Assembly: GCA_042095835.1 (NCBI GenBank)
Contig: JBELML010000002.1
Coordinates: 46,879 to 110,878, forward strand
Length of the DNA stretch: 64,000 bases
Direction of reading: 5' to 3'
Source: DATFKA01 sp042095835
GTDB lineage: Bacteria; Bacteroidota; Bacteroidia; Chitinophagales; Saprospiraceae
The stretch's first letter is position 1. Every line of letters starts with the position of its first letter. The notes under the pieces were generated by a model. It ran no database searches. It was not told the DNA's origin and saw only the letters and a program-made list of their open reading frames with translations. Shown here piece by piece: positions 46,128-54,697 of the stretch. Position numbers and translations under genes: made by a program.

Positions 46128-46835
46128 TTAATGCCCACTTTGGAGCGCATTCGAATTTTGGTTCCTCGATAAATCTCCTTCAATCAGACCATCTTTAAGT
46201 CGAATGATCCGATTGGTCATATTTGCAATATCCGTTTCGTGGGTAACTAGTAAGACGGTTATCCCTTCATCATTTACTTGTTTGAAAAGGTCCATCACCT
46301 CATATGATGTTTTGGTATCAAGTGCGCCTGTCGGTTCATCTGCTAAAATGACCTTGGGTTGCGTAATGAGTGCTCTTGCGATAGCCACCCGTTGTTGCTG
46401 CCCACCTGACATCTGAGAAGGGAGATGGTGTGCCCAATCTTTGAGACCAACGCGATCGAGGTATTCCTCAGCCATAACCAATCGTTTTTTACGATCTACC
46501 TTTTGGTAATAAAGCGGTAAGGCTACATTTTCAGCAGCTGTCTTAAAAGACAATAAGTTGAAGGATTGGAAGACGAATCCTAGCAGGCGATTCCGGTAAT
46601 GGGCCGCCTGTTTTTGACTAAGATTTTGGATGAGGGTATCGTCGAGATAGTAAGCCCCTTGGCTGTATTCATCTAGAATACCTAAGATATTAAGCAGGGT
46701 TGATTTCCCTGATCCAGAAGATCCCATAATCGAGACGAAGTCGCCCCGCTCGATCTCCAGGTCGATACCTTTGAGTACTTCAAGGTTGGTAAAAGCAGTT
46801 TGATAGGACTTACGAATGCCCTCGAGTCGAATCAT
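46128..46835 (-). CDS. MacB/LolD-type ABC transporter ATPase
   Basis: A 235-residue ATPase. Walker A GSSGSGKSTLLN, Q-loop FVFQSFNLL, signature MSGGQQQRVAIARAL, Walker B VILADEPTGALD and the switch His in VLLVTHE are all intact. It powers the two permeases downstream. First gene of the ATPase-permease-permease-adaptor operon. The set exports peptides, lipids or toxic compounds across the cell envelope; the substrate cannot be read from sequence. Confidence 0.95.
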   Translation of the reverse strand: MIRLEGIRKSYQTAFTNLEVLKGIDLEIERGDFVSIMGSSGSGKSTLLNILGILDEYSQGAYYLDDTLIQNLSQKQAAHYRNRLLGFVFQSFNLLSFKTAAENVALPLYYQKVDRKKRLVMAEEYLDRVGLKDWAHHLPSQMSGGQQQRVAIARALITQPKVILADEPTGALDTKTSYEVMDLFKQVNDEGITVLLVTHETDIANMTNRIIRLKDGLIEGDLSRNQNSNALQSGH

Positions 46836-47152
46836 TTCAGTCGGGTTGTGTATTTAGTATAGTGAACTAGTTCTGCATGAAAAAACCCATAAATGCTGGC
46901 TTAACCAAAAGCATTGGATCAATTGGATGCAAATTGGGATTAAGGCTTCTTTTTATTAGATGTAAAATTTAACCTACTCCCCCTATTTTTTACCGAACTT
47001 TGTAGAGAAGAAAATAAAATAGCATATATAGGGCGCAGTCGTATCTGTATCTATTCTAAAGTGTATTATTTTTTGCCTTGAAGGCAGCTATTTTTCAGCT
47101 ACCCCGTTTAGGTAGTGTCGAGACCAAGTAAGGGAGTATAAAAAATTGATTA
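46836..47152. other. Divergent intergenic region, nothing recognised
   Basis: 317 AT-rich bases between the ABC operon and the divergent lipoprotein gene. I see no ORF, terminator or canonical promoter box. A near-match to the -7 box (TATTTTTTG, one base too long) lies near 47066 on the plus strand. Confidence 0.4.
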
Positions 47153-47944
47153 ATGAGTAGCAAAGCGAAGTGGTTTCTTATATTGACGGCTTTCATTTTA
47201 AATGCTTGTAAGGTGGATGATCCTAGTGGAGATTTAGTGATTGAAGTCGATGATGACTTTCAGCTCACTATGCTAGAGGATCTCACTACACCTGAAGACG
47301 ATCTCCATTTCAAATTCGAATCCATCCGAAGTAAGGCATGTGATCAGGATACCGTCCTTATTGATTTAGACAATTTTGGAACGGCCTTGATCATGAATAT
47401 TAATGTGCAGAGCACCGCTAGCAATTGCCAAGTAACCGATCAAAAAGCTGTCACTCAAACGCTTTCTGGTGAATTAACACAGGACAATGTGTCCGTTTCT
47501 ATTAAGTTTACCAATGTAGTTGCTAATCAGGGGAATTTACTCCTAGATAATGATAGCTATGAATTAAAAATGGAAACTTCCTACGGTTTCTATGTGGCTT
47601 ATGAAACCCTACGCAAAGTCCCCAGAAATTCTATTTGGGGCTATATTGGTTTCACACCTAATCTCAGCAATATTGCCCAATCTTTGATTCAAGACATTGA
47701 AGATCAGTCCTCTTCTATAGACTTGACAAGTGGAAACTATGGCTACTTTGATGTGTCTGCGGATAAGGATATTAAAATCTTAGATCAAGAACAAGAGGTG
47801 GTATCTACTCGGCCATTTGTTAGAAATTATGGAACGGTAGCAGATTTACAAGTTATCACTTCCATTATTCAGGATTATAAAGAGCGTTATCCCAATCTGC
47901 GCTTGAATATCAGAGATAGTTTTGGGAATATCATTGCGGAGTAG
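47153..47944 (+). CDS. Putative lipoprotein of unknown function
   Basis: A 263-residue protein with a lipoprotein signal (FILNAC, Cys at about residue 19) followed by an acidic mature N-terminus (VDDPSGDLVIEVDDDF). I do not recognise the family. The rest is predicted mostly beta strand, with two further Cys (in SKACDQD and ASNCQVT) that could form a disulfide. No catalytic motif is visible. It converges with the NrtR-like gene three bases away. Confidence 0.7.
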   Translation: MSSKAKWFLILTAFILNACKVDDPSGDLVIEVDDDFQLTMLEDLTTPEDDLHFKFESIRSKACDQDTVLIDLDNFGTALIMNINVQSTASNCQVTDQKAVTQTLSGELTQDNVSVSIKFTNVVANQGNLLLDNDSYELKMETSYGFYVAYETLRKVPRNSIWGYIGFTPNLSNIAQSLIQDIEDQSSSIDLTSGNYGYFDVSADKDIKILDQEQEVVSTRPFVRNYGTVADLQVITSIIQDYKERYPNLRLNIRDSFGNIIAE

Positions 47945-47947
47945 TTC

Positions 47948-48670
47948 TTATACTTCTATTTCTTTTTTACGACTACTCTCTTTCACCTCAAAGAGAAAGC
48001 CCTCTTCTAGGAAGGTCGCATACTTATCTTTATCAAACTGATAAAGCTTAGCTGGTCGATGCGCTACGCCCTCTTGCGTCTCTTTGAGATCAATCAATAA
48101 ATCCATCGAAAGAATTTTCTTACGGAAGTTCCTTTTATCTAGCTCGGTTTCTAAAATAGCCTCGTATAAATGCTGTAGCTGTGTAAGGGTAAATTTGGAA
48201 GGTAAGAGTTCGAATCCAACAGGGCGGGAACGAACCGACTTTTTCAGTTGGTTAAAACAAGCGGCTAATATCTCATCGTGATCAAAAGCCAAATCCTTAA
48301 TTTGAGATACCGAATGCCACTTCGCTTTTAAAGCAATAGAGGCCGGTTGGATAGAATAATTACTGATCTTGATTAAGGAAAAGTAAGCTATGGTAATCAC
48401 GCGTCCAAAAGGGTGGCGATCTACTCGACCGAAGGTTTTGACCTGTTCTAAAAATACATCGGCAATCCCCGTCAACTCTTCCAGGACTCGATTGGCAGCG
48501 GTATCTAATTCTTCATTGGGATACACAAAATAGCCAGGCAAGGCCCATTTGCCCATGAATGGATCTTCTCCACGTTTGATCAAAAGGACTTTGAGGTCTC
48601 CTTCGTCAAACCCAAAAATCACAGTATCTACTGTGAAAGCGGACTTAAAAAATGCATTAAACTGAGCCAT
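47948..48670 (-). CDS. NrtR-like Nudix-related transcriptional regulator
   Basis: A 240-residue protein with a Nudix domain (about residues 5-145) and a C-terminal winged helix (about 155-235; KFTLTQLQHLYEAILETELDKRNFRKKIL), the layout of NrtR regulators. The Nudix box is degenerate: it reads RVLEELTG where active enzymes have RExxEExG, so one metal-binding Glu is Leu and hydrolysis is unlikely. NrtR members sense ADP-ribose or a sugar derivative and repress NAD or sugar genes. Repeated TAGTGT/ACACTA half-sites upstream (48812-48948) are candidate operators for its own control. Confidence 0.88.
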   Translation of the reverse strand: MAQFNAFFKSAFTVDTVIFGFDEGDLKVLLIKRGEDPFMGKWALPGYFVYPNEELDTAANRVLEELTGIADVFLEQVKTFGRVDRHPFGRVITIAYFSLIKISNYSIQPASIALKAKWHSVSQIKDLAFDHDEILAACFNQLKKSVRSRPVGFELLPSKFTLTQLQHLYEAILETELDKRNFRKKILSMDLLIDLKETQEGVAHRPAKLYQFDKDKYATFLEEGFLFEVKESSRKKEIEV

Positions 48671-48811
48671 CGGTTGCTGCTTCGCAAATAATTAAGATGG
48701 ATCTAAACCCAATGAATAACCTGGTAAATGCCGATTATTCCATCGTCCATCAGTGAATACGAGTATAAATGTATTTCTTTTTTTACAGACCCACAACCAA
48801 AATGGAGTAAT

Positions 48812-48830
48812 TAGTGTCAAAAATACACTA
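48812..48830. promoter_or_regulatory. Candidate NrtR operator 1
   Basis: TAGTGT, seven bases, ACACTA: a perfect 6-bp inverted repeat 142 bases upstream of the NrtR-like gene. The CAAAAATACAC part occurs again at 48889-48900. Confidence 0.45.
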
Positions 48831-48936
48831 GCTAAGCGCTAGACTTAAAAATCTGTAAATCAATTATTTATACAAGCATGCATCAAAATCAAAAATACAC
48901 CAAACACTAAATACGTTGAAAACCAATGACTTAACT

Positions 48937-48948
48937 TAGTGTACACTA
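48937..48948. promoter_or_regulatory. Candidate NrtR operator 2
   Basis: TAGTGTACACTA is a perfect 12-bp palindrome made of the same half-sites as operator 1 without a spacer. It overlaps the 3' end of the lipoprotein gene. Confidence 0.4.
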
Positions 48949-49899
48949 GTAACTAAGTAGTAAATCCAAGGGCTTTCTATTCTTAAAATCATCCTTCTTA
49001 TTCATTCGCCAGTAAGGTTCAACGATGGTTTTTTGCCTTTTTGCGATAGTCGCTCTTGGTTTTTTATCAAAAGCTGAAGGATACGTATCTTTCCAACCTT
49101 CTATTCTGTAAGGGGCTTCTGCCTGAAATACATATTCCACCTGCCGGTTGATACTTGGCATCTCTAATCGGTAAACCATCAAGTTGTCTCCTTCGAAATC
49201 CTCGCCCTGGTAAGACGTCATTTGAGCTTGTACATCTATCGAAGCAAATGGTAAATGCCGTAGGCGCAGAACATGATTAGCAGGGAACATTTTCAGGCTT
49301 CCCGTAGGCAGGGCCTCTGGATTGATTCTGATTCTATTTAAGATTTCATCCTCAAGCATCCCTTTTTTTCCTTTTACATTTTGATCTGCTTCTCCCTCAA
49401 AGTAAGAGTGCAATTGCATATCATAGCTTCCCTTCCGCTGATTAAGTTGCATCCAGGCATGGCCACACCAATCCTGAGCAGAAGTGGTCACTTTCAGTGT
49501 TTGCGGGCTTTGTGCAGCGGACACATCTGTAAAAGTCGAACTCATAACCGAATAGTCATACAAACCCGTCGTAAAGCGCCAGAGTAGGTTACTTTTCAGG
49601 ATAGGTGTAGAGTTGGGATTGGTATAATTATCATTCTTTACCTGCTTATCCGTCAAGAAGTCTTCTGTCACAAAAATGGCTACGACCTCTCCAGGATGAA
49701 GGGCATTATATCGGTTTTGCTGTAGCTGATAAGTATTCACCTCGGCCTTGCCCTGATACCAATAGTCTGATAGCTTATCGATTTTTGCGGCTGTTTGATT
49801 CACTACTGCAATGGCTTGCCCTTGAGCTTCCTCATTGCCAGATGTACAAGCTCCAAGTAATAAGAGTACAAAAATGGATAGGTGAGAAAAATTTCGCAT
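48946..49899 (-). CDS. Putative lipoprotein of unknown function
   Basis: A 317-residue protein from the Met at 49899, which puts the signal and lipobox (LLLGAC) at the N-terminus; an upstream Met at 49920 would add seven residues. The mature part contains YWYQGKAEVNTYQL and QDWCGHAWMQLN, which look conserved, but I cannot place the family. Related Bacteroidota proteins carry inconsistent database names, so none is used. Last of a four-gene minus-strand run with DoxX, an FAD dehydrogenase and kdsA (gaps of 39, 12 and 20 nt). Confidence 0.75.
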   Translation of the reverse strand: MRNFSHLSIFVLLLLGACTSGNEEAQGQAIAVVNQTAAKIDKLSDYWYQGKAEVNTYQLQQNRYNALHPGEVVAIFVTEDFLTDKQVKNDNYTNPNSTPILKSNLLWRFTTGLYDYSVMSSTFTDVSAAQSPQTLKVTTSAQDWCGHAWMQLNQRKGSYDMQLHSYFEGEADQNVKGKKGMLEDEILNRIRINPEALPTGSLKMFPANHVLRLRHLPFASIDVQAQMTSYQGEDFEGDNLMVYRLEMPSINRQVEYVFQAEAPYRIEGWKDTYPSAFDKKPRATIAKRQKTIVEPYWRMNKKDDFKNRKPLDLLLSY

Positions 49900-49938
49900 A
49901 GCTTTTTTCTCACAAAACAAAGAAGGCCAGCAGAAGTT

Positions 49939-50358
49939 CTAAGTTCCTGGGACGCGGGAGGTCGCAAATAAACGCCGGACGCTGTATTTTCCGCTACCAT
50001 TGACATAAACAAACAGTAGCCCTCCGACAATCGCCAAGCTTCGCATAAAGAGTACCGACTGTATCCGCTGTATGTCTGCTGGATCATTCCAAAAAGAATG
50101 TACAATGAAGGTGACAGGCACCCAATAACACAGCAGCAGCAATGCCCCAAACTTAGCTCTATAACCAATTAATACTAAGATACCACCGAGAAAAAGTAGG
50201 AAAATGGCTCCAAACAACAGAAAATCTTGTTGCCAATTGATACCATAAAGCGTCATTTTCTCTTTGGTATCTTGAAAATATATAGCCGAATCAAAGCCTT
50301 CAAATAGAAATATTAAGGCAATGAAAATACGGGCAATCAAATCAAGAAGATGCTTCAT
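49939..50358 (-). CDS. DoxX family membrane protein
   Basis: A 139-residue protein with four predicted membrane helices and the DoxX opening LLDLIARIFIALIFLFEGF. DoxX proteins are small integral membrane proteins linked to thiol or quinone redox chemistry, without a fixed function. It lies 12 nt after the FAD dehydrogenase gene, so a redox link is possible. Confidence 0.85.
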   Translation of the reverse strand: MKHLLDLIARIFIALIFLFEGFDSAIYFQDTKEKMTLYGINWQQDFLLFGAIFLLFLGGILVLIGYRAKFGALLLLCYWVPVTFIVHSFWNDPADIQRIQSVLFMRSLAIVGGLLFVYVNGSGKYSVRRLFATSRVPGT

Positions 50359-50370
50359 AATTTTGTACTT

Positions 50371-51936
50371 CTAAGCATTTTGATAAAATCGAGCGACTGC
50401 TTTCGCCACATTTTGTCCATCCATAGCCGCTGAAATAATACCTCCAGCGTAGCCTGCCCCTTCTCCCGCAGGAAAGAGACCTGGCACATCTTCGTGCATA
50501 AAAGTAGCTCGATCTCTAGGAATGCGTATTGGGGAACTCGTCCGACTTTCGGCGCCAACCACAACTGCTTCGTTACTAAAATAGCCTTTCATCTTTTTAC
50601 CAAAAGCCCGCACACCTGCTTGGAGCTTCTCGTAAATAAAAGTGGGCAATAGATCATGTAGTGGTGCTGGCGTTAATCCGGGAATATAGGAAGACTTGGG
50701 TAAATCAGCAGATATTTTACCTGCTGCAAAATCAACCAGTCGCTGAGCAGGGCCTTTCTGACTACCATCACCAAACTGAAACATCTTTTGCTCGACCTCT
50801 TTTTGAAAGGCTAAACCAGCAAAAACACCATGCTCGGCCTGATAGCTCACCAAGTCTTCCAACTCAACAGCTACTACTGTACCTGAATTAGCAAAAGGAG
50901 AGTCTCGACGCGACATCGACATCCCATTCACCACAATTTCTCCTGGTGCGGTAGCGGCGGGCACAATAAGTCCGCCCGGACACATACAAAACGAAAAAAC
51001 ACCTCGATCCTCTACCTGTGTAACCAGTTTATAACTAGCAGCAGGAAGTGCCTCTTCTCTTGGGCGTTGTCGGTATTGTACCTCGTCAATAAAAGCCTGA
51101 GGATGCTCAATGCGAACACCCAGAGCAAAAGGTTTTGCTGCAAGCCTAATTTGCTTATGCTGTAATAAATGAAAAATATCTCTAGCAGAGTGCCCCGTAG
51201 CCAATACTACTGCCTTTGCTCTACGTTCCTGTTGATCGTTATAGATGATGCCCTCCATTCGACCTTTGTGCATAATAAAATCATGAACAAAGGCCTCAAA
51301 GTGAATTTCTCCACCATAAGCAAGGATAGTTTCTCGGATATTAGCGACAACCTTAGGCAATTTATTGGACCCTATATGAGGGTGAGCATCAATCAAGATG
51401 TCAGCTTGAGCACCGTGTTCTACTAAAAGCTTGAGGGCTTTATAAATGGACCCTCTTTTATGAGAACGTGTGTAAAGTTTACCATCAGAATAGGTACCTG
51501 CTCCTCCCTCTCCGAAACAGTAATTAGAATGAGGATTAACTTCATCAAACTGCTGGATAGCTCGCAAATCTCTACGACGAGCACGTACATCCTTGCCCCG
51601 ATCAAAAATAAGGGGTTTTAGTCCTAGTTCGATCAGTTCGAGGGCAGCAAAATAACCGGCAGGACCAGCGCCAACAATGATGACTTCTGGTGCGTCAGAT
51701 ACATCTTGAAAACCATCCAGAATCCTTGCTTCAGCTTCGTATTTTTCACTTTTCTTATAAGCAGCTACCCGCAACCGAAAAATGGGTTGTCGCTGACGCG
51801 CATCGATTGATCGACGAAGTCTAACAACTTCCCCTAGATCACTGATTTCCCAGCGCAGTTGCTTACAAACCTTTTGCTGGATGATGGTTTCATCTTCAAT
51901 TTCAGCTGGTAATAATTTAATCTCTAATTCCTTCAT
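50371..51936 (-). CDS. FAD-dependent dehydrogenase (COG2509 type)
   Basis: A 521-residue flavoprotein. A short N-terminal domain (about residues 1-80) precedes the dinucleotide-binding motif VIIVGAGPAGYFAALELIELG and FDRGKDVRARRRDL. The NPHSNYCFGEGGAGTYSDGKLYTRS stretch and C-terminal FPAGEGAGYAGGIISAAMDG, which contacts FAD, are hallmarks of the widespread uncharacterised FAD-dependent dehydrogenase family. The electron acceptor and substrate are not known. It lies 20 nt after kdsA. Confidence 0.9.
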   Translation of the reverse strand: MKELEIKLLPAEIEDETIIQQKVCKQLRWEISDLGEVVRLRRSIDARQRQPIFRLRVAAYKKSEKYEAEARILDGFQDVSDAPEVIIVGAGPAGYFAALELIELGLKPLIFDRGKDVRARRRDLRAIQQFDEVNPHSNYCFGEGGAGTYSDGKLYTRSHKRGSIYKALKLLVEHGAQADILIDAHPHIGSNKLPKVVANIRETILAYGGEIHFEAFVHDFIMHKGRMEGIIYNDQQERRAKAVVLATGHSARDIFHLLQHKQIRLAAKPFALGVRIEHPQAFIDEVQYRQRPREEALPAASYKLVTQVEDRGVFSFCMCPGGLIVPAATAPGEIVVNGMSMSRRDSPFANSGTVVAVELEDLVSYQAEHGVFAGLAFQKEVEQKMFQFGDGSQKGPAQRLVDFAAGKISADLPKSSYIPGLTPAPLHDLLPTFIYEKLQAGVRAFGKKMKGYFSNEAVVVGAESRTSSPIRIPRDRATFMHEDVPGLFPAGEGAGYAGGIISAAMDGQNVAKAVARFYQNA

Positions 51937-51956
51937 TCCTCAGTTCTAGAAACGAC

Positions 51957-52772
51957 TTAGCCCGTTTGTAAGGCTTGACGTATACGTACTAAACGACTTA
52001 ATATACCTTCGAGTTGCGGCAGTGGCAACATATTCGCAGCGTCTGACTTGGCCATCGCAGGATTGGGATGTGTCTCCATAAAAAGGCCATCTGCACCTAC
52101 AGCGATAGCCGCCTTGGCGATTGTCTCAATCAATGCTGGTCGGCCGCCGGTAACGCCAGCTGCCTGATTGGGTTGCTGTAAAGAATGTGTACAGTCCATC
52201 ACCACAGGAGCATACTGCTGCATCACTGGTAGCCCTCTAAAGTCTACTACCAAATCTTGGTAGCCGAAAGTTGTCCCACGCTCGATAAGTGCCACATTTT
52301 TATTTCCAGATTGTACGACCTTATCTACGGCAAAAGACATCGATTCTGCGCTCATAAATTGTCCTTTCTTGACCGTAACGACCTTGCCTGTTTGGGCAGC
52401 GGCGACTAAAAGCGCCGTTTGACGACAGAGAAAGGCTGGTATTTGCAATACATCGACATACTCCGCAGCCATAGCCGCTTCTGGCACCGAATGGATATCT
52501 GTAGTGACTGGCACATCGAAGGTATCGGCCACCTTTTTTAAAATCTTGAGTGCTTTTTCATCTCCAATTCCGGTGAAAGAATCCAGGCGTGAACGATTGG
52601 CCTTACGATAAGAGCCCTTAAAAATATAAGGAATCTGCAAACGGTCGCAGATATCAACTACTCGTTCCGCAATTTGGAGTGCGATGGTTTCATCTTCGAT
52701 TGCACAAGGCCCCGCAATCAGGAAGAAGTTGCCACTGTCGCTATGTTTTATTTTGGGTATTTGGACTTTCAT
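51957..52772 (-). CDS. kdsA: 3-deoxy-8-phosphooctulonate synthase
   Basis: A 271-residue cytoplasmic enzyme that joins phosphoenolpyruvate and arabinose 5-phosphate to give KDO 8-phosphate for lipopolysaccharide. Motifs fit: FLIAGPCAIE, FKGSYRKANRSRLDSFTG, VDVLQIPAFLCRQTALL, VVMDCTHSLQQP and FMETHPNPAMAKSDAANML. The Met at 52772 gives the usual short N-terminus; the Met at 52787 would add five residues. First gene of the minus-strand run. Confidence 0.96.
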   Translation of the reverse strand: MKVQIPKIKHSDSGNFFLIAGPCAIEDETIALQIAERVVDICDRLQIPYIFKGSYRKANRSRLDSFTGIGDEKALKILKKVADTFDVPVTTDIHSVPEAAMAAEYVDVLQIPAFLCRQTALLVAAAQTGKVVTVKKGQFMSAESMSFAVDKVVQSGNKNVALIERGTTFGYQDLVVDFRGLPVMQQYAPVVMDCTHSLQQPNQAAGVTGGRPALIETIAKAAIAVGADGLFMETHPNPAMAKSDAANMLPLPQLEGILSRLVRIRQALQTG

Positions 52773-52801
52773 AGCGCAAAGGTACAATTGCTATTGGGCA
52801 T

Positions 52802-52838
52802 AAAAAAATAAGCCTGCGCGAAGACTTCGCGCAGGCTT
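52802..52838 (-). terminator. Rho-independent terminator of the fasciclin gene
   Basis: A perfect 13-bp stem (arms 52810-52822 and 52826-52838) with a 3-nt loop is followed on the minus strand by AT and seven T. It lies between the fasciclin gene and kdsA and would stop read-through. Confidence 0.93.
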
Positions 52839-52896
52839 AAATTTAATTCAAGTCGGATGAAATTAAGTACATTGTGGGTGTATACCAATCAGTAGA

Positions 52897-53451
52897 TTAC
52901 TTAGGTAATACAACAGACTCAATAACGTGGATGACACCATTGCTACCAGTAAGGTCAGTAACAGCGATTTTAGAGATTCCACCTTTTTCATCTTTCAAGA
53001 AGACGCCTCCATCCTGGATGAAAGCTTCCAATTTTCCTCCGTTCAATGCAGTCAAAGTAGCGGTACCGTTACCATCTTTGATAGCTTTTACAACGTCAGC
53101 TGCTTGGAAGTTACCGGCTACCACGTGGTAGGTCAAGATGTTAGTTAAAGTAGCTTTGTTTTCTGGTTTTAGAAGTGTTGCAACTGTACCTTCTGGTAGT
53201 GCATCGAATGCATCGTTAGTAGGTGCAAAAACGGTGAATGGTCCATCTGCTTGTAGTGCGCCTACTAAGTCAGCCGCTTTTAAAGCAGCCACTAAAGTAG
53301 TGTGAGCATCAGATCCTAGAGCGATGTCTACGATGTCCTTGTCTTTAGCAGGTGTAGTGTTGTCTACAGATGCAGTAGTTTGGGCAGTAGCGAAAGAAGT
53401 AGCTAAAACAGCTACGATAAGCGTCATGAAAATTGCTTTCAAATTCTTCAT
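52897..53451 (-). CDS. Secreted fasciclin (FAS1) domain protein
   Basis: A 184-residue protein from the Met at 53451 with a signal peptide (ending ATAQ) and one FAS1 domain (about residues 45-182) with the H1 motif TVFAPTNDAFDALPEGTV, the YHVV box and the H2-like GVIHVIESVVLP. FAS1 domains mediate adhesion. The open frame continues upstream through a repeat region, but that part is not coding. Its promoter region has a perfect 14-bp tandem duplication at 53500-53527. Confidence 0.93.
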   Translation of the reverse strand: MKNLKAIFMTLIVAVLATSFATAQTTASVDNTTPAKDKDIVDIALGSDAHTTLVAALKAADLVGALQADGPFTVFAPTNDAFDALPEGTVATLLKPENKATLTNILTYHVVAGNFQAADVVKAIKDGNGTATLTALNGGKLEAFIQDGGVFLKDEKGGISKIAVTDLTGSNGVIHVIESVVLPK

Positions 53452-53499
53452 AATAACAGTCAATTTGTTTGAGTTCGGCTTATATACGAGGTGGGATGA

Positions 53500-53527
53500 G
53501 GTTTGGATCTTTTGGTTTGGATCTTTT
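53500..53527. repeat. 14-bp perfect tandem duplication
   Basis: GGTTTGGATCTTTT occurs twice in a row (53500-53513 and 53514-53527), 50-75 bases upstream of the fasciclin start, where the promoter should be. It may be a duplicated regulator site. Confidence 0.8.
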
Positions 53528-53573
53528 TTTAAAATATTATGATCCGAGTTATTTTTCAGGCTGAATGGACCTT

Positions 53574-53707
53574 GGGACTGTGGGACTGTGGGACTGTGGG
53601 ACTGGGAGACTTTGGGAGCGGAGACTGGGGGACTTGGAGACGAGGGAGAGTTGGGGAAGGACTTGGGGACAGGGAGAGCGGAGACGAGGGGACCTTGGGA
53701 CTTTGGG
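53574..53707. repeat. Octamer repeat array (GGGACTGT), degenerate
   Basis: Three perfect GGGACTGT units and a fourth partial one start at 53574, then a G-rich mix of GGGACTT, GGAGAC and GGGAG words runs to about 53707. The long ORFs over it in both directions are repeat artefacts. Confidence 0.85.
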
Positions 53708-53975
53708 AGTGATGAGCGGGTGTTTGGGAGCTTTTTACTGGCACTTGACACTTGACACTTAGCACATAATGACTTGGGGACTTGGGGAGTGGTGAGCGGG
53801 TGTTTGGGAGCGTTTTACTTGGCACCTGGCACNNNNNNNNNNNNNNNNNNNNNNNNNNNNNNNNNNNNNNNNNNNNNNNNNNNNNNNNNNNNNNNNNNNN
53901 NNNNNNNNNNNNNNNNNNNNNNNNNNNNNNNNCACTTGGCACTTGGCACATAATGACTTGGGGACTTGGTGGCTA
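53708..53975. repeat. 80-bp tandem repeat with heptamers, broken by assembly gap
   Basis: A unit opening with AGTGATGAGCGGGTGTTTGG at 53708 repeats at 53788, a period of 80. Each unit holds a heptamer run: CTGGCAC, TTGACAC, TTGACAC, TTAGCAC at 53738-53765; TTGGCAC, CTGGCAC at 53819-53832; and after the gap TTGGCAC, TTGGCAC at 53936-53949. These are the same heptamers as at 42 kb. The gap falls inside the heptamer run. Confidence 0.85.
53833..53932. other. Assembly gap of 100 N in the heptamer array
   Basis: Exactly 100 N, a standard placeholder for unknown length. Heptamer repeats flank it on both sides, so the missing sequence is probably more of the same array. Confidence 0.97.
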
Positions 53976-54697
53976 GTTATAGCAATATCTAATTCATGTA
54001 TAATGATAGATGTCGAGTTTATTTTCTGAGGAAGGAAGACGGATTAGTGGGAGAGAAATCTGGTAGGTACCTAAAAAACTAGTAGAAGATACCCGCAAGA
54101 AGTACAAGATATTTCTACTAGTAGCAAAAGGGTTATAGGTGTTTCACTTTATGACTTTACAATCATTTTATTTGGTCTAAGGGTTTAATAATGATTACTA
54201 ATAAGAATATCTCCAAGAAGAAGTTGGAAATATAAATACACGAACCATCACCATTAGGGAGAAATTTGTAGGGAACGAAACTTCTCTATTTTTTTGTCAA
54301 TTTTATAGGGAACGCTGGAGTCATCTCAGATAAAAATTGGGTATCAAGCAAGTATAGAATCAAAATAAAAAGGCTTTGGCAGCACTTTTCCCGGTATTTG
54401 ACTATACTGCCTGATACCACCTCACAAGGGGAAACTGTGTCATTCGCTTACGCGAAATTGTAACGTAAAACTGCGTTCTAAGTAAAAATATTTCTTTAAC
54501 TGTGGTTTGTTTGTTGTTACAGTACAAATATAGGCATCTACAAAAATAGAGGCAAAGCGTTTTTTTTACATAAAAAACACAATAGAAAGAAGATAATCTC
54601 ATACTAATACAAGTACAGTTACTTGATATTCAAACAAGTAGAAAATCTTAAAAGCCTTATTCTGCGTATATTCTTTCCGATATCTTGCTTTATCTTT
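53976..54697. other. AT-rich non-coding stretch with stem-loops
   Basis: About 720 bases with no convincing gene. A perfect 10-bp stem (arms 54078-54087 and 54113-54122, extended by ATA/TAT) and a terminator-like hairpin (54259-54286 followed by TATTTTTTTG) both read on the plus strand. A TAGGGAACG word occurs near 54269 and 54307. A 66-residue minus-strand ORF at 54402-54602 has no signs of being real. A small RNA between the two structures is possible. Confidence 0.4.
54259..54296 (+). terminator. Terminator-like hairpin in non-coding stretch
   Basis: GAGAAATTT and AAACTTCTC pair at eight of nine positions around a 10-nt loop, followed by TA and seven T. No gene on the plus strand lies upstream, which hints at an unannotated short transcript. 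Confidence 0.5.

Noticed and set aside
53556..53976. Ser/Pro-rich ORFs over the repeats and N gap
   Set aside because: Low-complexity translation of tandem repeats, with 34 unknown residues from the gap and no start context. The apparent N-terminal extension of the fasciclin protein is of the same origin.
54191..54235. 14-residue frame with a Lys-rich start like a bacteriocin leader
   Set aside because: It stops after 14 codons and has no core peptide or modification genes nearby.
54402..54602. 66-residue Cys-rich minus-strand ORF
   Set aside because: Composition reflects AT-rich DNA, there is no start context or signal pattern, and no conserved motif.
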